Positions 43,363-53,011 of a DNA stretch of 64,000 bases are shown here, in pieces; the stretch's first letter is position 1, and each line of letters begins with the position of its first letter. Position numbers and translations under genes: made by a program. The notes under the pieces are model-generated. The model worked only from the letters and a program-made list of their open reading frames with translations. It was not told the origin of the DNA and did no database searches. Origin of the DNA: Micromonospora antibiotica (GTDB lineage: Bacteria > Actinomycetota > Actinomycetes > Mycobacteriales > Micromonosporaceae); the NCBI RefSeq assembly GCF_017599305.1, contig NZ_JAGFWR010000009.1, positions 1-64,000 on the forward strand, given 5' to 3'.

Positions 43363-44138
43363 AGGTCGGGTCTTCCGTCGTCGGGGGTGGAGGCGAGGGC
43401 GTGGAAGCGGCGGGGTATCCGCCCGGCGTTGTACGCGAGCCGTCCGGCCCGTACGCCGTACCGCATGGCGGTGGCCATCGCCGTCGGGTCGGCGGCCCGG
43501 GTGACGGCGCTGGCCAGCAGCACCCCGTCGCAGCCCAGTTCCATGGCGAGCGCCGCGTCGGAGGCGGTGCCGATCCCGGCGTCGAGGATCACCGGCACGT
43601 CGACGCTCTGCCGGATGAGCCGGATGTGGTGCGGGTTGGTGATGCCCAGTCCGGAACCGATCGGCGCACCGGCCGGCATCACCGCCGCGCAGCCGACGTC
43701 GGCCAGCCGGCGGGCCAGCACCGGGTCGTCGGAGGTGTACGGCAGCACGACGAAGCCGTCGGCGACGAGTTCCTCGGCGGCCCGCAGCAGCTCCACCCCG
43801 TCGGGGAGCAGGGTGCGTTCGTCGCCGATCACCTCCAGCTTGACCCAGTCGGTGTCGAACGCCTCCCGGGCCAGCCTGGCGACCTTGACCGCCTCGGCGG
43901 CGGTGTAGCAGCCGGCGGTGTTGGGCAGCAGCCGCACCGCGCACCGGTCGAGCAGGTCGAGCAGGCCACCGGCGGTGCCGGGGGCGGTGTCGACGCGGCG
44001 CAGGGCGAGGGTGACCAGTTCGGTGCCGGCGGCCCGGATCGCCTGTTCCAGCACGTGCAGGTTGGCCGCGCCGCCGGTGCCGAGGATGAGCCGGGAGGTG
44101 AAGGTCTGTCCGGCGATGGTGAGGGGCATCCGGGTCAC
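43359..44138 (-). CDS. thiG: Thiazole synthase
   Basis: 259 residues. Builds the thiazole phosphate carboxylate from DXP, dehydroglycine and ThiS thiocarboxylate. TSRLILGTGG near the start, the imine-forming Lys in DWVKLEVIGD, and GIGTASDAALAMELGCDGVL in the C-terminal half (GTASDAALAMELG) identify it. GTG 44138 overlaps the thiS stop (GTGA); an internal ATG at 44129 is possible. Confidence 0.95.
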   Translation of the reverse strand: MTRMPLTIAGQTFTSRLILGTGGAANLHVLEQAIRAAGTELVTLALRRVDTAPGTAGGLLDLLDRCAVRLLPNTAGCYTAAEAVKVARLAREAFDTDWVKLEVIGDERTLLPDGVELLRAAEELVADGFVVLPYTSDDPVLARRLADVGCAAVMPAGAPIGSGLGITNPHHIRLIRQSVDVPVILDAGIGTASDAALAMELGCDGVLLASAVTRAADPTAMATAMRYGVRAGRLAYNAGRIPRRFHALASTPDDGRPDL

Positions 44139-44335
44139 CCGCCCTGGGCGGCGCTGAGCACCTCGACCCGGTCGCCGTCGCGCAGCTCGGTGGCGGGCCA
44201 GCCGCCCCGGGGGACCACCTCGCCGTTGACCGCGACGGCGATTCCGCGCCGCTGCCCGGTGACCGTGGCGACCAGGTCCGCGACGGTCGTGCCGCCGGTC
44301 AGCTCGCGTCCGACGCCGTTGACGATCAGTCGCAC
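44135..44335 (-). CDS. thiS: Sulfur-carrier protein ThiS
   Basis: 66 residues, ubiquitin-like, ending in the required Gly-Gly (SAAQGG). Carries sulfur as a C-terminal thiocarboxylate to ThiG. GTG start with GGAGGAAG just upstream. No thiF adenylating gene is in the window, so activation is presumably done by an enzyme encoded elsewhere. Confidence 0.95.
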   Translation of the reverse strand: MRLIVNGVGRELTGGTTVADLVATVTGQRRGIAVAVNGEVVPRGGWPATELRDGDRVEVLSAAQGG

Positions 44336-44345
44336 GTCTTCCTCC

Positions 44346-45416
44346 TCAGTGGAACCGGTCGGCGGTGAAGGGGGTGAGCAGTGGGTCCGGCTGACCGGTG
44401 ACGATCAGGTCGGTGATCAGGTCGGCGGTGACCGGGGTGAGCACGATGCCGTGCCGGTGGTGGCCGGTGGCGGCGAGCACGCCGGGCCGGTCGGGCAGCG
44501 GGCCGAGGATCGGCGCGTTGTCCGGGGTGCCGGGGCGCAGCCCGGCGGTGGCCTCGGTCAACGCGTACTCGGCGAGTTCGGGGACGAGGTCGACGGCGGC
44601 GCGGAGCAGCCGCAGCACCGCCCCGGTGGTCACCTCGGTGTCGGTGCGTTCCTCGACGGTCGCCCCGAGCACCACCTCGCCGTCGTCGCGGGGGACGAGG
44701 TAGACCGACTCGCCGTCGGCGTACCCCCGGATGACGTGCCGGAAGCCGGGCGGGCGGTGGTCGGGCGCGCGCAGCCGCAGCACCTGGCCCTTGACCGGGC
44801 GGACCGGCAGCCCGGTCAGCGCGGCGGCGCCGCAGCCGGCGGCGACCACGACGACGGGCGCGTCCACCTCGGCCAGTCGGGTCACCGCGCCGGGCAGCAG
44901 GGTCGCGCCGGCCCGCTCGGCGGCGACCCGCAGCGCGTCGACCAGCCGGCGCGGGTCGACCTGGTGGTCGCCGGGGGCGACCGCCCCGCCGCGCAGCCGG
45001 GGGGTCAGCGCCGGTTCGCGCTCCCGCAGCTGCGACGGCCGCAGCGCGCTGATCGGCAGCCCCAACCCCTGCTGGTACGACCAGAGCCGGTGGGCCTCGG
45101 CCAGGTCGTCCCCGGTGAGCCCGACGACGAGGGTGCCGTCGGTGCGGTAGCCGAACTCGCTGCCGGTGGCGGCGGTCAGGTCGGCGGCGAAACCCGGCCA
45201 GCGGGCGGCGGACGCGGTGAGCAGCCCGGTCAGCTCCCGTTCCCCGAAGTACGCCTCGGCGACCGGGGCGAGCATCCCGGCGGCGACCCGGGACGCGCCG
45301 GAGCCGGGGGCCGGGTCGTGCACGGTCACCCGCAGGCCCCGGGTGGCGCAGCGCCAGGCGATCGCCAATCCGACCGGCCCCGCGCCCACGATGGCGACGT
45401 CGGGCCGGGTCAGCAC
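44346..45416 (-). CDS. thiO: Glycine oxidase ThiO
   Basis: 356 residues. FAD-dependent amino-acid oxidase fold: dinucleotide motif VAIVGAGPVGLAIAWRC near 8-24, GASRVAAGMLAP, and a late GHHRHGIVLTP. It makes dehydroglycine for ThiG, replacing ThiH, so this organism uses the aerobic route. GTG 45416 overlaps the thiE stop by 7 nt. The longer frame beyond it is shadow of thiE. Confidence 0.94.
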   Translation of the reverse strand: MLTRPDVAIVGAGPVGLAIAWRCATRGLRVTVHDPAPGSGASRVAAGMLAPVAEAYFGERELTGLLTASAARWPGFAADLTAATGSEFGYRTDGTLVVGLTGDDLAEAHRLWSYQQGLGLPISALRPSQLREREPALTPRLRGGAVAPGDHQVDPRRLVDALRVAAERAGATLLPGAVTRLAEVDAPVVVVAAGCGAAALTGLPVRPVKGQVLRLRAPDHRPPGFRHVIRGYADGESVYLVPRDDGEVVLGATVEERTDTEVTTGAVLRLLRAAVDLVPELAEYALTEATAGLRPGTPDNAPILGPLPDRPGVLAATGHHRHGIVLTPVTADLITDLIVTGQPDPLLTPFTADRFH

Positions 45417-46036
45417 GTCAGTGCCGCGATCAGTTCGGCGGTGGCCCGGCCCGGGTCGGCGGCGGTGGACAGCGCCCCGACCACCGCCACCCCGTACGCC
45501 CCGGCGGCGCGCAGCGCCGGCACGGTGGCGGCGGTGACCCCGCCGATGGCGATCACCGGCACGGCGACGGCGGCGACGACGGCGTGGATGCCGGCGGGGC
45601 CGATCGGGTCGGGCAGGCCGGTCTTGGTGGCGGTGGGGTGGCACGGGCCGACGCCCAGGTAGCTGGCCCCGGCGGCGACGGCCCGGGCGGCGGCGTCCGG
45701 TTCCCGGGCGGTCGCGCCGAGCACGGCGGCGGGGCCGAGGACCCGGCGGGCCGCCGCGACGGGCAGGTCGTCCGCGCCGACGTGGCCGCCGTGGGCGTCC
45801 ACCGCGAGGGCGACGTGCAGCCGGTCGTTGACCAGGCAGGTCGCCTCGTACGGCACGCAGAGCGCGCGTACCCGTCGGGCCAGGTCGTACGCCTGCCGGT
45901 CGGTGGTGTCGTCGGTCACCCGGACCTGGACGACGAGGTCGGCGCGGGCCACCGGGAGGGCGGCCCGTACGACGGCGAGCGGGTCGCACCCGGGGCGGGT
46001 GTCGGTGATCAGATGCAGTCGGCCGAGGGACGGCAC
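45410..46036 (-). CDS. thiE: Thiamine-phosphate synthase
   Basis: 208 residues. Joins HMP-PP and thiazole phosphate. Begins LHLITDTRPGCDPLAVV, has VQVRVTDDTTD (where canonical ThiE reads Q-R-K-like), HVGADDLPV (substrate loop), GPCHPTATK and VPVIAIGGVT. First gene of the operon. GTG start with GGGAGGAG about 7 nt upstream, directly abutting the TPP riboswitch, so the ribosome site can be masked by it. Confidence 0.93.
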   Translation of the reverse strand: MPSLGRLHLITDTRPGCDPLAVVRAALPVARADLVVQVRVTDDTTDRQAYDLARRVRALCVPYEATCLVNDRLHVALAVDAHGGHVGADDLPVAAARRVLGPAAVLGATAREPDAAARAVAAGASYLGVGPCHPTATKTGLPDPIGPAGIHAVVAAVAVPVIAIGGVTAATVPALRAAGAYGVAVVGALSTAADPGRATAELIAALTC

Positions 46037-46046
46037 GGCAACTCTC

Positions 46047-46131
46047 CTCCCTGCGCCGGCATTACCCGGATCAGGTTCGACGGTCGGGGGCTCTCAGCCC
46101 CCCTCTCAGCCCGGTGTACCGGGCTCCCGTG
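46047..46131 (-). promoter_or_regulatory. TPP riboswitch (THI element)
   Basis: Minus strand shows ACGGGAGCCCGG, then GGGCTGAGAGG (the CTGAGA pyrimidine-sensing motif), a second stem with GGCTGAGAGCC, and AACCTGATCCGGGTAATGCC (pyrophosphate-sensing part), ending in GCGCAGGGA. This is the standard TPP aptamer. Its 3' edge touches the thiE Shine-Dalgarno (GGGAGGAG), and no separate terminator hairpin is visible, so translational control is inferred. Confidence 0.95.
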
Positions 46132-46146
46132 GGTCACGTGCCTGTG

Positions 46147-46175
46147 ACCGTACGACAGATCCGCTGATCCGCCAA
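46147..46175 (-). promoter_or_regulatory. Promoter of the thiamine operon
   Basis: Minus strand: -35 TTGGCG (46175-46170), exactly 17 nt, -10 TACGGT (46152-46147). A start near 46140 would place the TPP aptamer at the very 5' end of the mRNA. Confidence 0.72.
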
Positions 46176-46477
46176 GGGGTGTTAGATTGATCCAGGACCA
46201 TCGATGCGTACGGTTGTGGGCTTGTATCCACATAAGCCGGAAAAGCGAGTCGCCGATACCGAATCGTTACATGCTCATGCCTTGCCGGAAACCAATCCAG
46301 CGGCGCTAATTTGTTCAACCGATCGACATTATTCCGGTGCGGAGCCTCGGCGTGGCCCGCACCTGATCGCCACTGGTGCGGACCTCGGCGGGCCCACACC
46401 GATCCGACCGGGGACGGTCTGCGGCGAGTCGTCCCCATGCCCCCACCACTGTCCAGCACGGACAAAAGGAGCATGGA
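46176..46477. other. Intergenic region upstream of the ThuA-mosaic gene
   Basis: 302 bp without a supported gene. More AT-rich than average between about 46180 and 46340. A small hairpin GGCTT...AAGCC lies near 46218-46238. It should hold the promoter of the plus-strand gene, but no clear -35/-10 pair was found. Only the Shine-Dalgarno AAAGGAG (46465-46471) is clear. Confidence 0.6.
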
Positions 46478-49400
46478 GTGTCTCCATCCCGCCATCGCCG
46501 CGCCCGTCGCGGCCCACTGGGTGCCGGTCTACTGGCCCTCTCCCTACTCGCCAGCGGCCTGATCGGCGGCACCGCCGCCCAGGCCGCTCCCGTCGCGGCG
46601 GCCCAGCCACAGGCCGCACCGGCACCGGCGGCAGCTGCCGCCGACCCCTTCTCGGTCCTGGTCTTCTCCAAGACCGCCGGCTTCCGGCACGACGCCATCC
46701 CGGCCGGCATCGCCGCGATCCAGAAGCTCGGCACCGACAACGGGTTCACCGTCGACACCACCGAGGACGGAGCCGCCTTCAACGACACCAACCTGGCGAA
46801 ATACCAGGCGGTGATCTGGCTCTCCACCACCGGTGACGTCCTCGACGCCACCCAGCAGGCCGCGTTCGAGCGCTACATCAAGGCCGGCGGCGGCTACGCC
46901 GGCGTGCACGCCGCCTCCGACACCGAGTACGACTGGGCCTGGTACGGCAACCTGGTCGGCGCGTACTTCTCCGGCCACCCCGCCAACCAGCAGGCCACCG
47001 TCAAGGTCGAGGACCACGCGCACCCGTCGACCGCCGACCTGCCGGACCGCTGGTCCCGGTTCGACGAGTGGTACAACTTCCGCACCAACCCGCGCTCCAA
47101 GGTGCACGTGCTGGCCAGCCTGGACGAGAAGTCCTACAGCCCGGGTGCCGGCGCGATGGGCGCCGACCACCCCACCGCCTGGTGCCAGGACTACGACGGC
47201 GGTCGGTCCTGGTACACCGGCGGCGGCCACACCCAGGCGTCGTACACCGAGCCGGAGTTCCTCAGCCACCTGCTCGGCGGCATCCGCACCGCGGCCGGCG
47301 TCGAGAACGCCGACTGCGGCGCCTCCAAGACCTCGAACTTCGAGAAGGTCACCCTCGACAGCAACACCAACAACCCGATGGAGCTGGACATCGCTCCGGA
47401 CGGCCGGGTGTTCTACGCCGAGCGCGACGGCCGGGTGCAGATCGTGAAGCCGGACACCGGCAACACGGTCACCGCGACCCGGCTGGACGTCTTCACCGGC
47501 AACGAGGACGGCCTGCTCGGGCTGCGCCTCGACCCGGACTTCGCCACCAACAAGTGGATCTACCTGTACTACGCACCGGCCGGTGGCGCCCCGCGCAACT
47601 ACCTGTCCCGGTTCACCGTCAACGGTGACACCATCGACAAGGCCACCGAGAAGGTCATCCTCCAGGTCGACACGCAGCGCAACACCTGCTGCCACGCCGG
47701 CGGCAGCATGACCTTCGACTCGCAGGGCAACCTCTACCTGGCCACCGGCGACAACACCAACCCGTTCGAGTCGAGCGCCTTCACCCCGATCGACGAGCGG
47801 GCCGGTCGGCAGGACTACGACGCGCAGCGCAGCGCCGGCAACACCAACGACCTGCGCGGCAAGGTGATCCGGGTGCACCCGGAGGACGACGGCACCTACA
47901 CGATCCCGGCGGGCAACCTGTTCACCCCGGGCACCGCGAAGACCCGTCCCGAGATCTTCGGCATGGGCTTCCGTAACCCGTTCCGGATCGGCGTCGACCA
48001 GAAGACCGACACCCTCTACGTCGCCGACTACGGGCCGGACGCCTCGACGGCCAACCCGAACCGGGGCCCCGAGGGCCTGGTGGAGTGGAACATCGTCGCC
48101 ACCGCCGGCAACTACGGCTGGCCGTACTGCACCGGCAACAACAAGGCGTACAACGACTACACCTTCCCGTCCGGGCCGAGCGGGGCGAAGTTCGACTGCG
48201 CCGCACCGGTCAACGACTCGCCCAACAACACCGGCCTGACCAACCTGCCGCCGGCCATCGCGGCGACGGTGGACTACGGCTACGCCGGCGACCCGCGCTT
48301 CCCCGAGATCGGCGGCGGCGGCGCCCCGATGGGCGGCCCGGTCTACCGGTACGACGCCGACAGCACGTCGAGCCGCAAGTGGCCGGCGTACTACGACGGC
48401 AAGGCGCTGCTCGGCGAGTGGAACCAGTCGAAGATGTACACGATGCAGGTCAGCACGGACGGCAAGACGCTGATCGACATCAACCAGCTGCTCACCGGCA
48501 TGCCGATGATCCGCCCGATGGACTTCGAGTTCGGTCCGGACGGCGCGCTCTACATGATCGAGTGGGGCACCGGCTTCGGCGGCAACAACGACGACTCCGG
48601 GATCTACCGGATCGACTACACCGCCGGTGACCGCGCCCCCATCGCCGAGGCCAGCGCCGACCCCACCTCCGGGGCCGCGCCGCTGACCGTGAACTTCTCC
48701 AGCGCCGGGTCCCGTGACCCGGACGGCGGCACGCTGACCTACGCGTGGAAGTTCGGTGACGGGCAGACCTCCACCGAGGCGAACCCCACCCACACCTACA
48801 CCGCGGCCGGCGACTACACCGCGCAGCTCACCGTCACCAACCCCAAGGGCCGTACGGCCGTGGCGAACGTGCCGGTGACGGTCGGCAACACCGCCCCGAC
48901 GGTGACCATCGAGTTCCCGCCCAGCGGCGGTTTCTTCGAGTGGGGCGACCAGGTCAAGTACACGATCAAGGTGACCGACCCGGAGGACGGCACCGTCGAC
49001 TGTGACCGGGTGCAGCTGCAGGTGCTGCTCGGCCACGACGAGCACGCCCACCCGCTGGAGCAGCACACCGGCTGCACCGGCACCGTGCAGACCTCGCTGG
49101 CGTCGGGTCACGGCGCGGAGGCCAACGTCTTCGCGGTCTTCGAGGCCACCTACACCGACGACGGCGGCACCGGCGGCGCCGGCCCGCTGACCGGTCGGGC
49201 GATCGAGATCCTCCAGCCCAAGCGCAAGCAGGCCGAGTACTACACGGCCACCGGGCGGGCCCCGGGCAGCACCGGCGGCGGTGACCCGGGCGTGCAGAAG
49301 GAGACCACCACCGACCCCGCCGGTGGCGGCCAGAACATCGGCTTCATCGAGGACGGCGACTGGTGGTCGCTCGTACCGGCCAACCTGACCGGGGTCGAGC

Positions 49401-52297
49401 AGATCCGGTTCCGGGTGGCCTCCGAGGTCCAGGGCGGTCGGATCGACGTGCACGCCGGTGCCGTCGACGGACCGGTGGTGGCCACGGCCACCGTGCCGGG
49501 CACGGGCGGCTGGCAGCAGTTCGTCGACGTGACCGCGCCGGTGACGGCCGGTGCGGAGGGCTCGCTGTACTTCGTCGCCAAGGACCCGGCCGGTGGCGCG
49601 GGTTCGCTGTTCAACGTCAACTGGATGGACTTCATCGGCCGGGGCGTCACCGACAACGCGCCGCCGCAGGTGACGGCCACCGCCACCCCGGCGACCGGCA
49701 CCGCGCCGGTCACCGTCGCCTTCACCGGCACGGCCACCGACACCGAGGGTGACACCCCGCTGACGTACGCCTGGGACTTCGGTGACGGCGGGACGGCGAC
49801 GACCCTGAACGCCACCCACACCTACACCACCCCGGGCACCTTCACCGCCACCCTGACGGTGACGGACAACCGGGGTGCGAAGTCCTACGCGACCGTCCCG
49901 GTCAAGGTGGACGCGCCGACCAACTCGTGCCTCGGCGCGCGGTCGGACGAGTTCACCGGCAACACCCTGGACAAGGACCGCTGGACGGTGGTCCGGGAGA
50001 ACCAGCTCTACTCGGTCTCCGGTGGGGCGCTGCGGCTGCCCACCTCCTCGGGTGACCTGTACGGCTCCCGTAACGACGCGACCAACCTGGTGCTCCAGCC
50101 CGCACCCAGCGGGGCCTGGCAGGCCACCACGAAGGTCACCGTGCCCGTCACCGCCGACTACCAGCAGGCCGGCCTGCTGATCTACGGCGACGACGACAAC
50201 TACGCCAAGGTGGACCTGCTCTACGGCGGTTCGCGCAAGGTGGAGTTCATCCGGGAGACCGCCGGGACTCCGCGTAACGACGCGGCCGACGCCGTGGCCG
50301 CCCCGGCCGGTGACACCATCTGGCTGCGGCTGATCAGCGACGGCACCAACCTGACCGCGCAGTTCTCGACCGACGGTGTCACGTTCACCCCGGTCGGCCG
50401 GTCCGCCGCGCTGGCCGGCATCACCAACCCGCGCATCGGCCTGCTCGCCCTCAACGGTGGCACCACCGCCCCGGTGGTGGACGCGGTGTTCGACTCGTTC
50501 CTGGTCTCGCCGGACGCCCCGGCCGGCCCGGTCACCCCGTCGGACGAGTTCACCGGCACCACGCTCGACAAGTGCCGGTGGAACGCGGTGCTCCGTGAGG
50601 ACCCGGCCGGTTACCGGGTGGTCGACGGTGCGCTGAAGATCGACGTGCCGTCCGGTGACATCTACGGCACCAACAACACCGGGCCGAAGAACTTCATCCT
50701 CCAGACCGCGCCGAGCGGTGACTGGACCCTGGAGACGAAGGTCGACGGCAGTGCCCTGGCCGAGCAGTACCAGCAGGCCGGTCTGATCGTTCACGCCGAC
50801 GACGACAACTACGTCAAGTTGGACTACATCGTGGACAACCAGGCCGGGCAGGCGGTCTCCCGGCGGATCGAGTTCCGTGGCGAACTCGCCGGGGTGACGC
50901 AGAACCCGCAGCCCCAGGTCTCCAACCTGACCTCGGGGGTGTGGTACCTGCGCCTCGCCCGCGCCGGTGACACCTTCACCGCGTCGTACTCGGCGGACGG
51001 GCAGGAGTGGACCACGTTCGAGACGGTGACGAACACCGCCGTCGGGGCCACCCCGAAGATCGGTCTGTTCACCCTCGGTGCGAACGCGGTCACCTCGAAG
51101 ACGGCCTCGTTCGACTACTTCCGGCTCTCCACCAGGGCGGCCGACACGACCGCCCCGGTGACCACGGCCACCGTCTCCGGCACCCCGACCGAGGGTTGGC
51201 ACACCGGCCCGGTCACCGTGACGCTGGCGGCGGCCGACGAGGCCGGCGGTAGCGGGGTGGCGAGCACCGAGTACCAGCTCGACGGGGCCACCACGTGGAC
51301 CGCGTACACCGAGCCGGTGCAGGTCAGCGGGGACGGCACCCACGAGGTGCGGTTCCGGTCGACGGACGCGGCCGGCAACGTGGAGGCGACGAAGAAGGTC
51401 GCCGTGAAGATCGACGCCACCGCGCCGGTCAGCTCGTCGTCGTTCGCCCCGGCCAACGACGACGGCTGGCACAACGGCACCGTCCCGGTGGTGATCACCT
51501 CCACCGACGCCGGTTCCGGGGTCAAGAAGCTGGAGTGGTCGCTCGACGGTGGCGCCTGGACGGCGTACACCACGCCGGTGGAGGTGACCGGGGACGGCAC
51601 GCACGAGCTGCTGTACCGGGCCACCGACGCCGCCGGCAACGTCGAGGCGCTGAAGTCGGCGGTCGTCAAGATCGACGGCACCAAGCCGACGCTGCTGGTC
51701 TCCGGCATCGCCGACGGCCAGCTCTACGGTGACAGCCAGGACGTCCGGATCTCGTGGCAGGCGGTCGACCCGACCTCCGGCATCAAGACGACCTCCGGCG
51801 TGCTGGACGGCCGGGCGTACGCCAGCGGCACCCTGCAGGCGCTGTACGAGCTGCCGCTCGGCCTGCACGAGCTGACGGTGACCGCGACCGACAAGGCGGG
51901 CAACTCCACCACCTCGACGGTCCGGTTCTTCGTCACCACCTCGTTCCGGGACATGCAGAACCTGCTGGACCGGTTCAAGGCGACCGGACGACTCTCCACC
52001 AAGGCGCACCGTCAGCTGTCCAACAAGCTGGACGCGGTACGGGAGTCCGAGGCGGCGGGCAACGACAAGCGGGCGGTGCAGCAGTTGACCGCCTTCAAGG
52101 CGTTGGCCACCGACCCCGCGGTGGTGACCGACACCGACGTGCGGGACGTGCTGGTCCGGGACGCCGACGCCATGATCGTCCGGCTCGGTGGCGCGGCCAC
52201 CAAGGCCGGCGTCAAGGCGAACGACAACAAGTCGGTCAACGGGGCCGGCCGGCTCGGTGCCGACCCCACCCGGATCGCCAAGGGCGGTTCGCTGTAA
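46478..52297 (+). CDS. Large secreted multidomain protein: ThuA domain, glucose/sorbosone-dehydrogenase propeller, PKD, CBM6-like and Ig-like repeats
   Basis: 1939 residues. Signal peptide (RHRRARRG, hydrophobic core, cut near AQA-A at about 40-45). About 57-281: ThuA-like domain (LVFSKTAGFRHDAIPAGI; HAASDTEYDW). About 285-715: PQQ-type glucose/sorbosone dehydrogenase propeller (ELDIAPDGRVFYAERDG; GNYGWPYC). 721-801 and 1061-1144: PKD domains (YAWKFGDG; YAWDFGDG). About 917-1054: CBM6-like. About 1151-1344 and 1351-1549: paired DUF1349/laminin-G-like modules (DEFTGNTLDKDRW; DEFTGTTLDKCRW). About 1558-1817: two to three OmpL47-type Ig repeats. The end is helical. No LPXTG motif or anchor helix was seen. 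GTG with GGAG 6 nt upstream. Likely extracellular sugar or glycan oxidation; substrate unknown. Confidence 0.9.
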   Translation: MSPSRHRRARRGPLGAGLLALSLLASGLIGGTAAQAAPVAAAQPQAAPAPAAAAADPFSVLVFSKTAGFRHDAIPAGIAAIQKLGTDNGFTVDTTEDGAAFNDTNLAKYQAVIWLSTTGDVLDATQQAAFERYIKAGGGYAGVHAASDTEYDWAWYGNLVGAYFSGHPANQQATVKVEDHAHPSTADLPDRWSRFDEWYNFRTNPRSKVHVLASLDEKSYSPGAGAMGADHPTAWCQDYDGGRSWYTGGGHTQASYTEPEFLSHLLGGIRTAAGVENADCGASKTSNFEKVTLDSNTNNPMELDIAPDGRVFYAERDGRVQIVKPDTGNTVTATRLDVFTGNEDGLLGLRLDPDFATNKWIYLYYAPAGGAPRNYLSRFTVNGDTIDKATEKVILQVDTQRNTCCHAGGSMTFDSQGNLYLATGDNTNPFESSAFTPIDERAGRQDYDAQRSAGNTNDLRGKVIRVHPEDDGTYTIPAGNLFTPGTAKTRPEIFGMGFRNPFRIGVDQKTDTLYVADYGPDASTANPNRGPEGLVEWNIVATAGNYGWPYCTGNNKAYNDYTFPSGPSGAKFDCAAPVNDSPNNTGLTNLPPAIAATVDYGYAGDPRFPEIGGGGAPMGGPVYRYDADSTSSRKWPAYYDGKALLGEWNQSKMYTMQVSTDGKTLIDINQLLTGMPMIRPMDFEFGPDGALYMIEWGTGFGGNNDDSGIYRIDYTAGDRAPIAEASADPTSGAAPLTVNFSSAGSRDPDGGTLTYAWKFGDGQTSTEANPTHTYTAAGDYTAQLTVTNPKGRTAVANVPVTVGNTAPTVTIEFPPSGGFFEWGDQVKYTIKVTDPEDGTVDCDRVQLQVLLGHDEHAHPLEQHTGCTGTVQTSLASGHGAEANVFAVFEATYTDDGGTGGAGPLTGRAIEILQPKRKQAEYYTATGRAPGSTGGGDPGVQKETTTDPAGGGQNIGFIEDGDWWSLVPANLTGVEQIRFRVASEVQGGRIDVHAGAVDGPVVATATVPGTGGWQQFVDVTAPVTAGAEGSLYFVAKDPAGGAGSLFNVNWMDFIGRGVTDNAPPQVTATATPATGTAPVTVAFTGTATDTEGDTPLTYAWDFGDGGTATTLNATHTYTTPGTFTATLTVTDNRGAKSYATVPVKVDAPTNSCLGARSDEFTGNTLDKDRWTVVRENQLYSVSGGALRLPTSSGDLYGSRNDATNLVLQPAPSGAWQATTKVTVPVTADYQQAGLLIYGDDDNYAKVDLLYGGSRKVEFIRETAGTPRNDAADAVAAPAGDTIWLRLISDGTNLTAQFSTDGVTFTPVGRSAALAGITNPRIGLLALNGGTTAPVVDAVFDSFLVSPDAPAGPVTPSDEFTGTTLDKCRWNAVLREDPAGYRVVDGALKIDVPSGDIYGTNNTGPKNFILQTAPSGDWTLETKVDGSALAEQYQQAGLIVHADDDNYVKLDYIVDNQAGQAVSRRIEFRGELAGVTQNPQPQVSNLTSGVWYLRLARAGDTFTASYSADGQEWTTFETVTNTAVGATPKIGLFTLGANAVTSKTASFDYFRLSTRAADTTAPVTTATVSGTPTEGWHTGPVTVTLAAADEAGGSGVASTEYQLDGATTWTAYTEPVQVSGDGTHEVRFRSTDAAGNVEATKKVAVKIDATAPVSSSSFAPANDDGWHNGTVPVVITSTDAGSGVKKLEWSLDGGAWTAYTTPVEVTGDGTHELLYRATDAAGNVEALKSAVVKIDGTKPTLLVSGIADGQLYGDSQDVRISWQAVDPTSGIKTTSGVLDGRAYASGTLQALYELPLGLHELTVTATDKAGNSTTSTVRFFVTTSFRDMQNLLDRFKATGRLSTKAHRQLSNKLDAVRESEAAGNDKRAVQQLTAFKALATDPAVVTDTDVRDVLVRDADAMIVRLGGAATKAGVKANDNKSVNGAGRLGADPTRIAKGGSL

Positions 52298-52307
52298 GGA
52301 GCACCAC

Positions 52308-52349
52308 GGGGCCGCTCCCACCGTCGACACCGACGGTGGGGGCGGCCCC
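52308..52349 (+). terminator. Hairpin after the ThuA-mosaic gene
   Basis: 19-bp arms 52308-52326 and 52331-52349 with one mismatch and a 4-nt loop, 11 bp after the stop. It lies 24 bp before the next gene, so it may end or attenuate read-through. Confidence 0.7.
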
Positions 52350-52372
52350 TCCACATCGCAAGGGAGACGTCG

Positions 52373-52921
52373 ATGCGTACCTTGAGAGCCCTCGCCGCGC
52401 TGGTCGTGGCGGCCCTGGTGACCCTGCCGGCGGGTCCGGCGGCGGCGCACGGCGGAAAGGTCAAGCTGACGGTGGCCGGTGACGGCGCCGGTGGGGTGAC
52501 CGTGATGGCCGTGTACGCCGACGGGCACCGGCTGGACCAGCCGGTCCGGCTCACCGTGACCGCCGAGGGTGAGGGTGGCCGGACGGCCGGGCCGGTGCAG
52601 ATCGAGCCGTCCGGGGAAGGGCAGGGCTTCTACAGCAGCGGCCCGCTGCTCTCCCCCGGCGACTGGCGGGTGACGGTCCGCGCCCCCGCCCCCTACCAGA
52701 GCACGGCGACCGCTCAGGTGCAGGCCCGGGCGGCCCAGTCGCCGTCGCCGGTCGCCGCCGCGCGCCCGGCGGCCGGGCCGGAGACGGCCGGCGTCGGGCG
52801 GTGGTCGTGGCTGGTCGGCGGGCTGGCGGTGGTCGCCGTCACGGGGGTGGCGCTGCTGTGGTGGCGTCGCCGTCGGGCCGTCCCCGGGCCCGGGGACCAC
52901 CCGGCCGGCCTGGGCGGCTGA
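52373..52921 (+). CDS. Exported membrane-anchored protein with a CopC/YtkA-like beta domain
   Basis: 182 residues. Signal peptide 1-about 24 ending PAAA-HGG, so the mature N-terminus would start with His, as in CopC-like copper proteins. Beta-rich domain to about 120, Ala/Pro linker, then a C-terminal helix (about 143-162) followed by WWRRRR, a positive-inside anchor. No other metal ligands (Met-rich or His pairs) are obvious, so copper binding is uncertain. Follows the ThuA mosaic; co-expression is possible. Confidence 0.75.
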   Translation: MRTLRALAALVVAALVTLPAGPAAAHGGKVKLTVAGDGAGGVTVMAVYADGHRLDQPVRLTVTAEGEGGRTAGPVQIEPSGEGQGFYSSGPLLSPGDWRVTVRAPAPYQSTATAQVQARAAQSPSPVAAARPAAGPETAGVGRWSWLVGGLAVVAVTGVALLWWRRRRAVPGPGDHPAGLGG

Positions 52922-52956
52922 CGGCCGGCCGGGCGCCCACCCCGGGCGGGACCGAA

Positions 52957-52991
52957 TCGGGCCCGGACACCTCACCGGTGTCCGGGCCCGA
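52957..52991. terminator. Bidirectional hairpin between convergent genes
   Basis: Perfect 15-bp arms 52957-52971 and 52977-52991, 5-nt loop, between the exported protein and the aldo/keto reductase. Confidence 0.7.
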
Positions 52992-53011
52992 CCGCGTCCG
53001 ACCCGGGTCGG

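Noticed and set aside
46544..52975. Minus-strand open frame of over 2100 codons
   Set aside because: It is the antisense shadow of the ThuA-mosaic gene. Its product is Val/Gly/Arg-rich low complexity with no domain, while the plus strand shows clear domains, a signal peptide and a ribosome-binding site.
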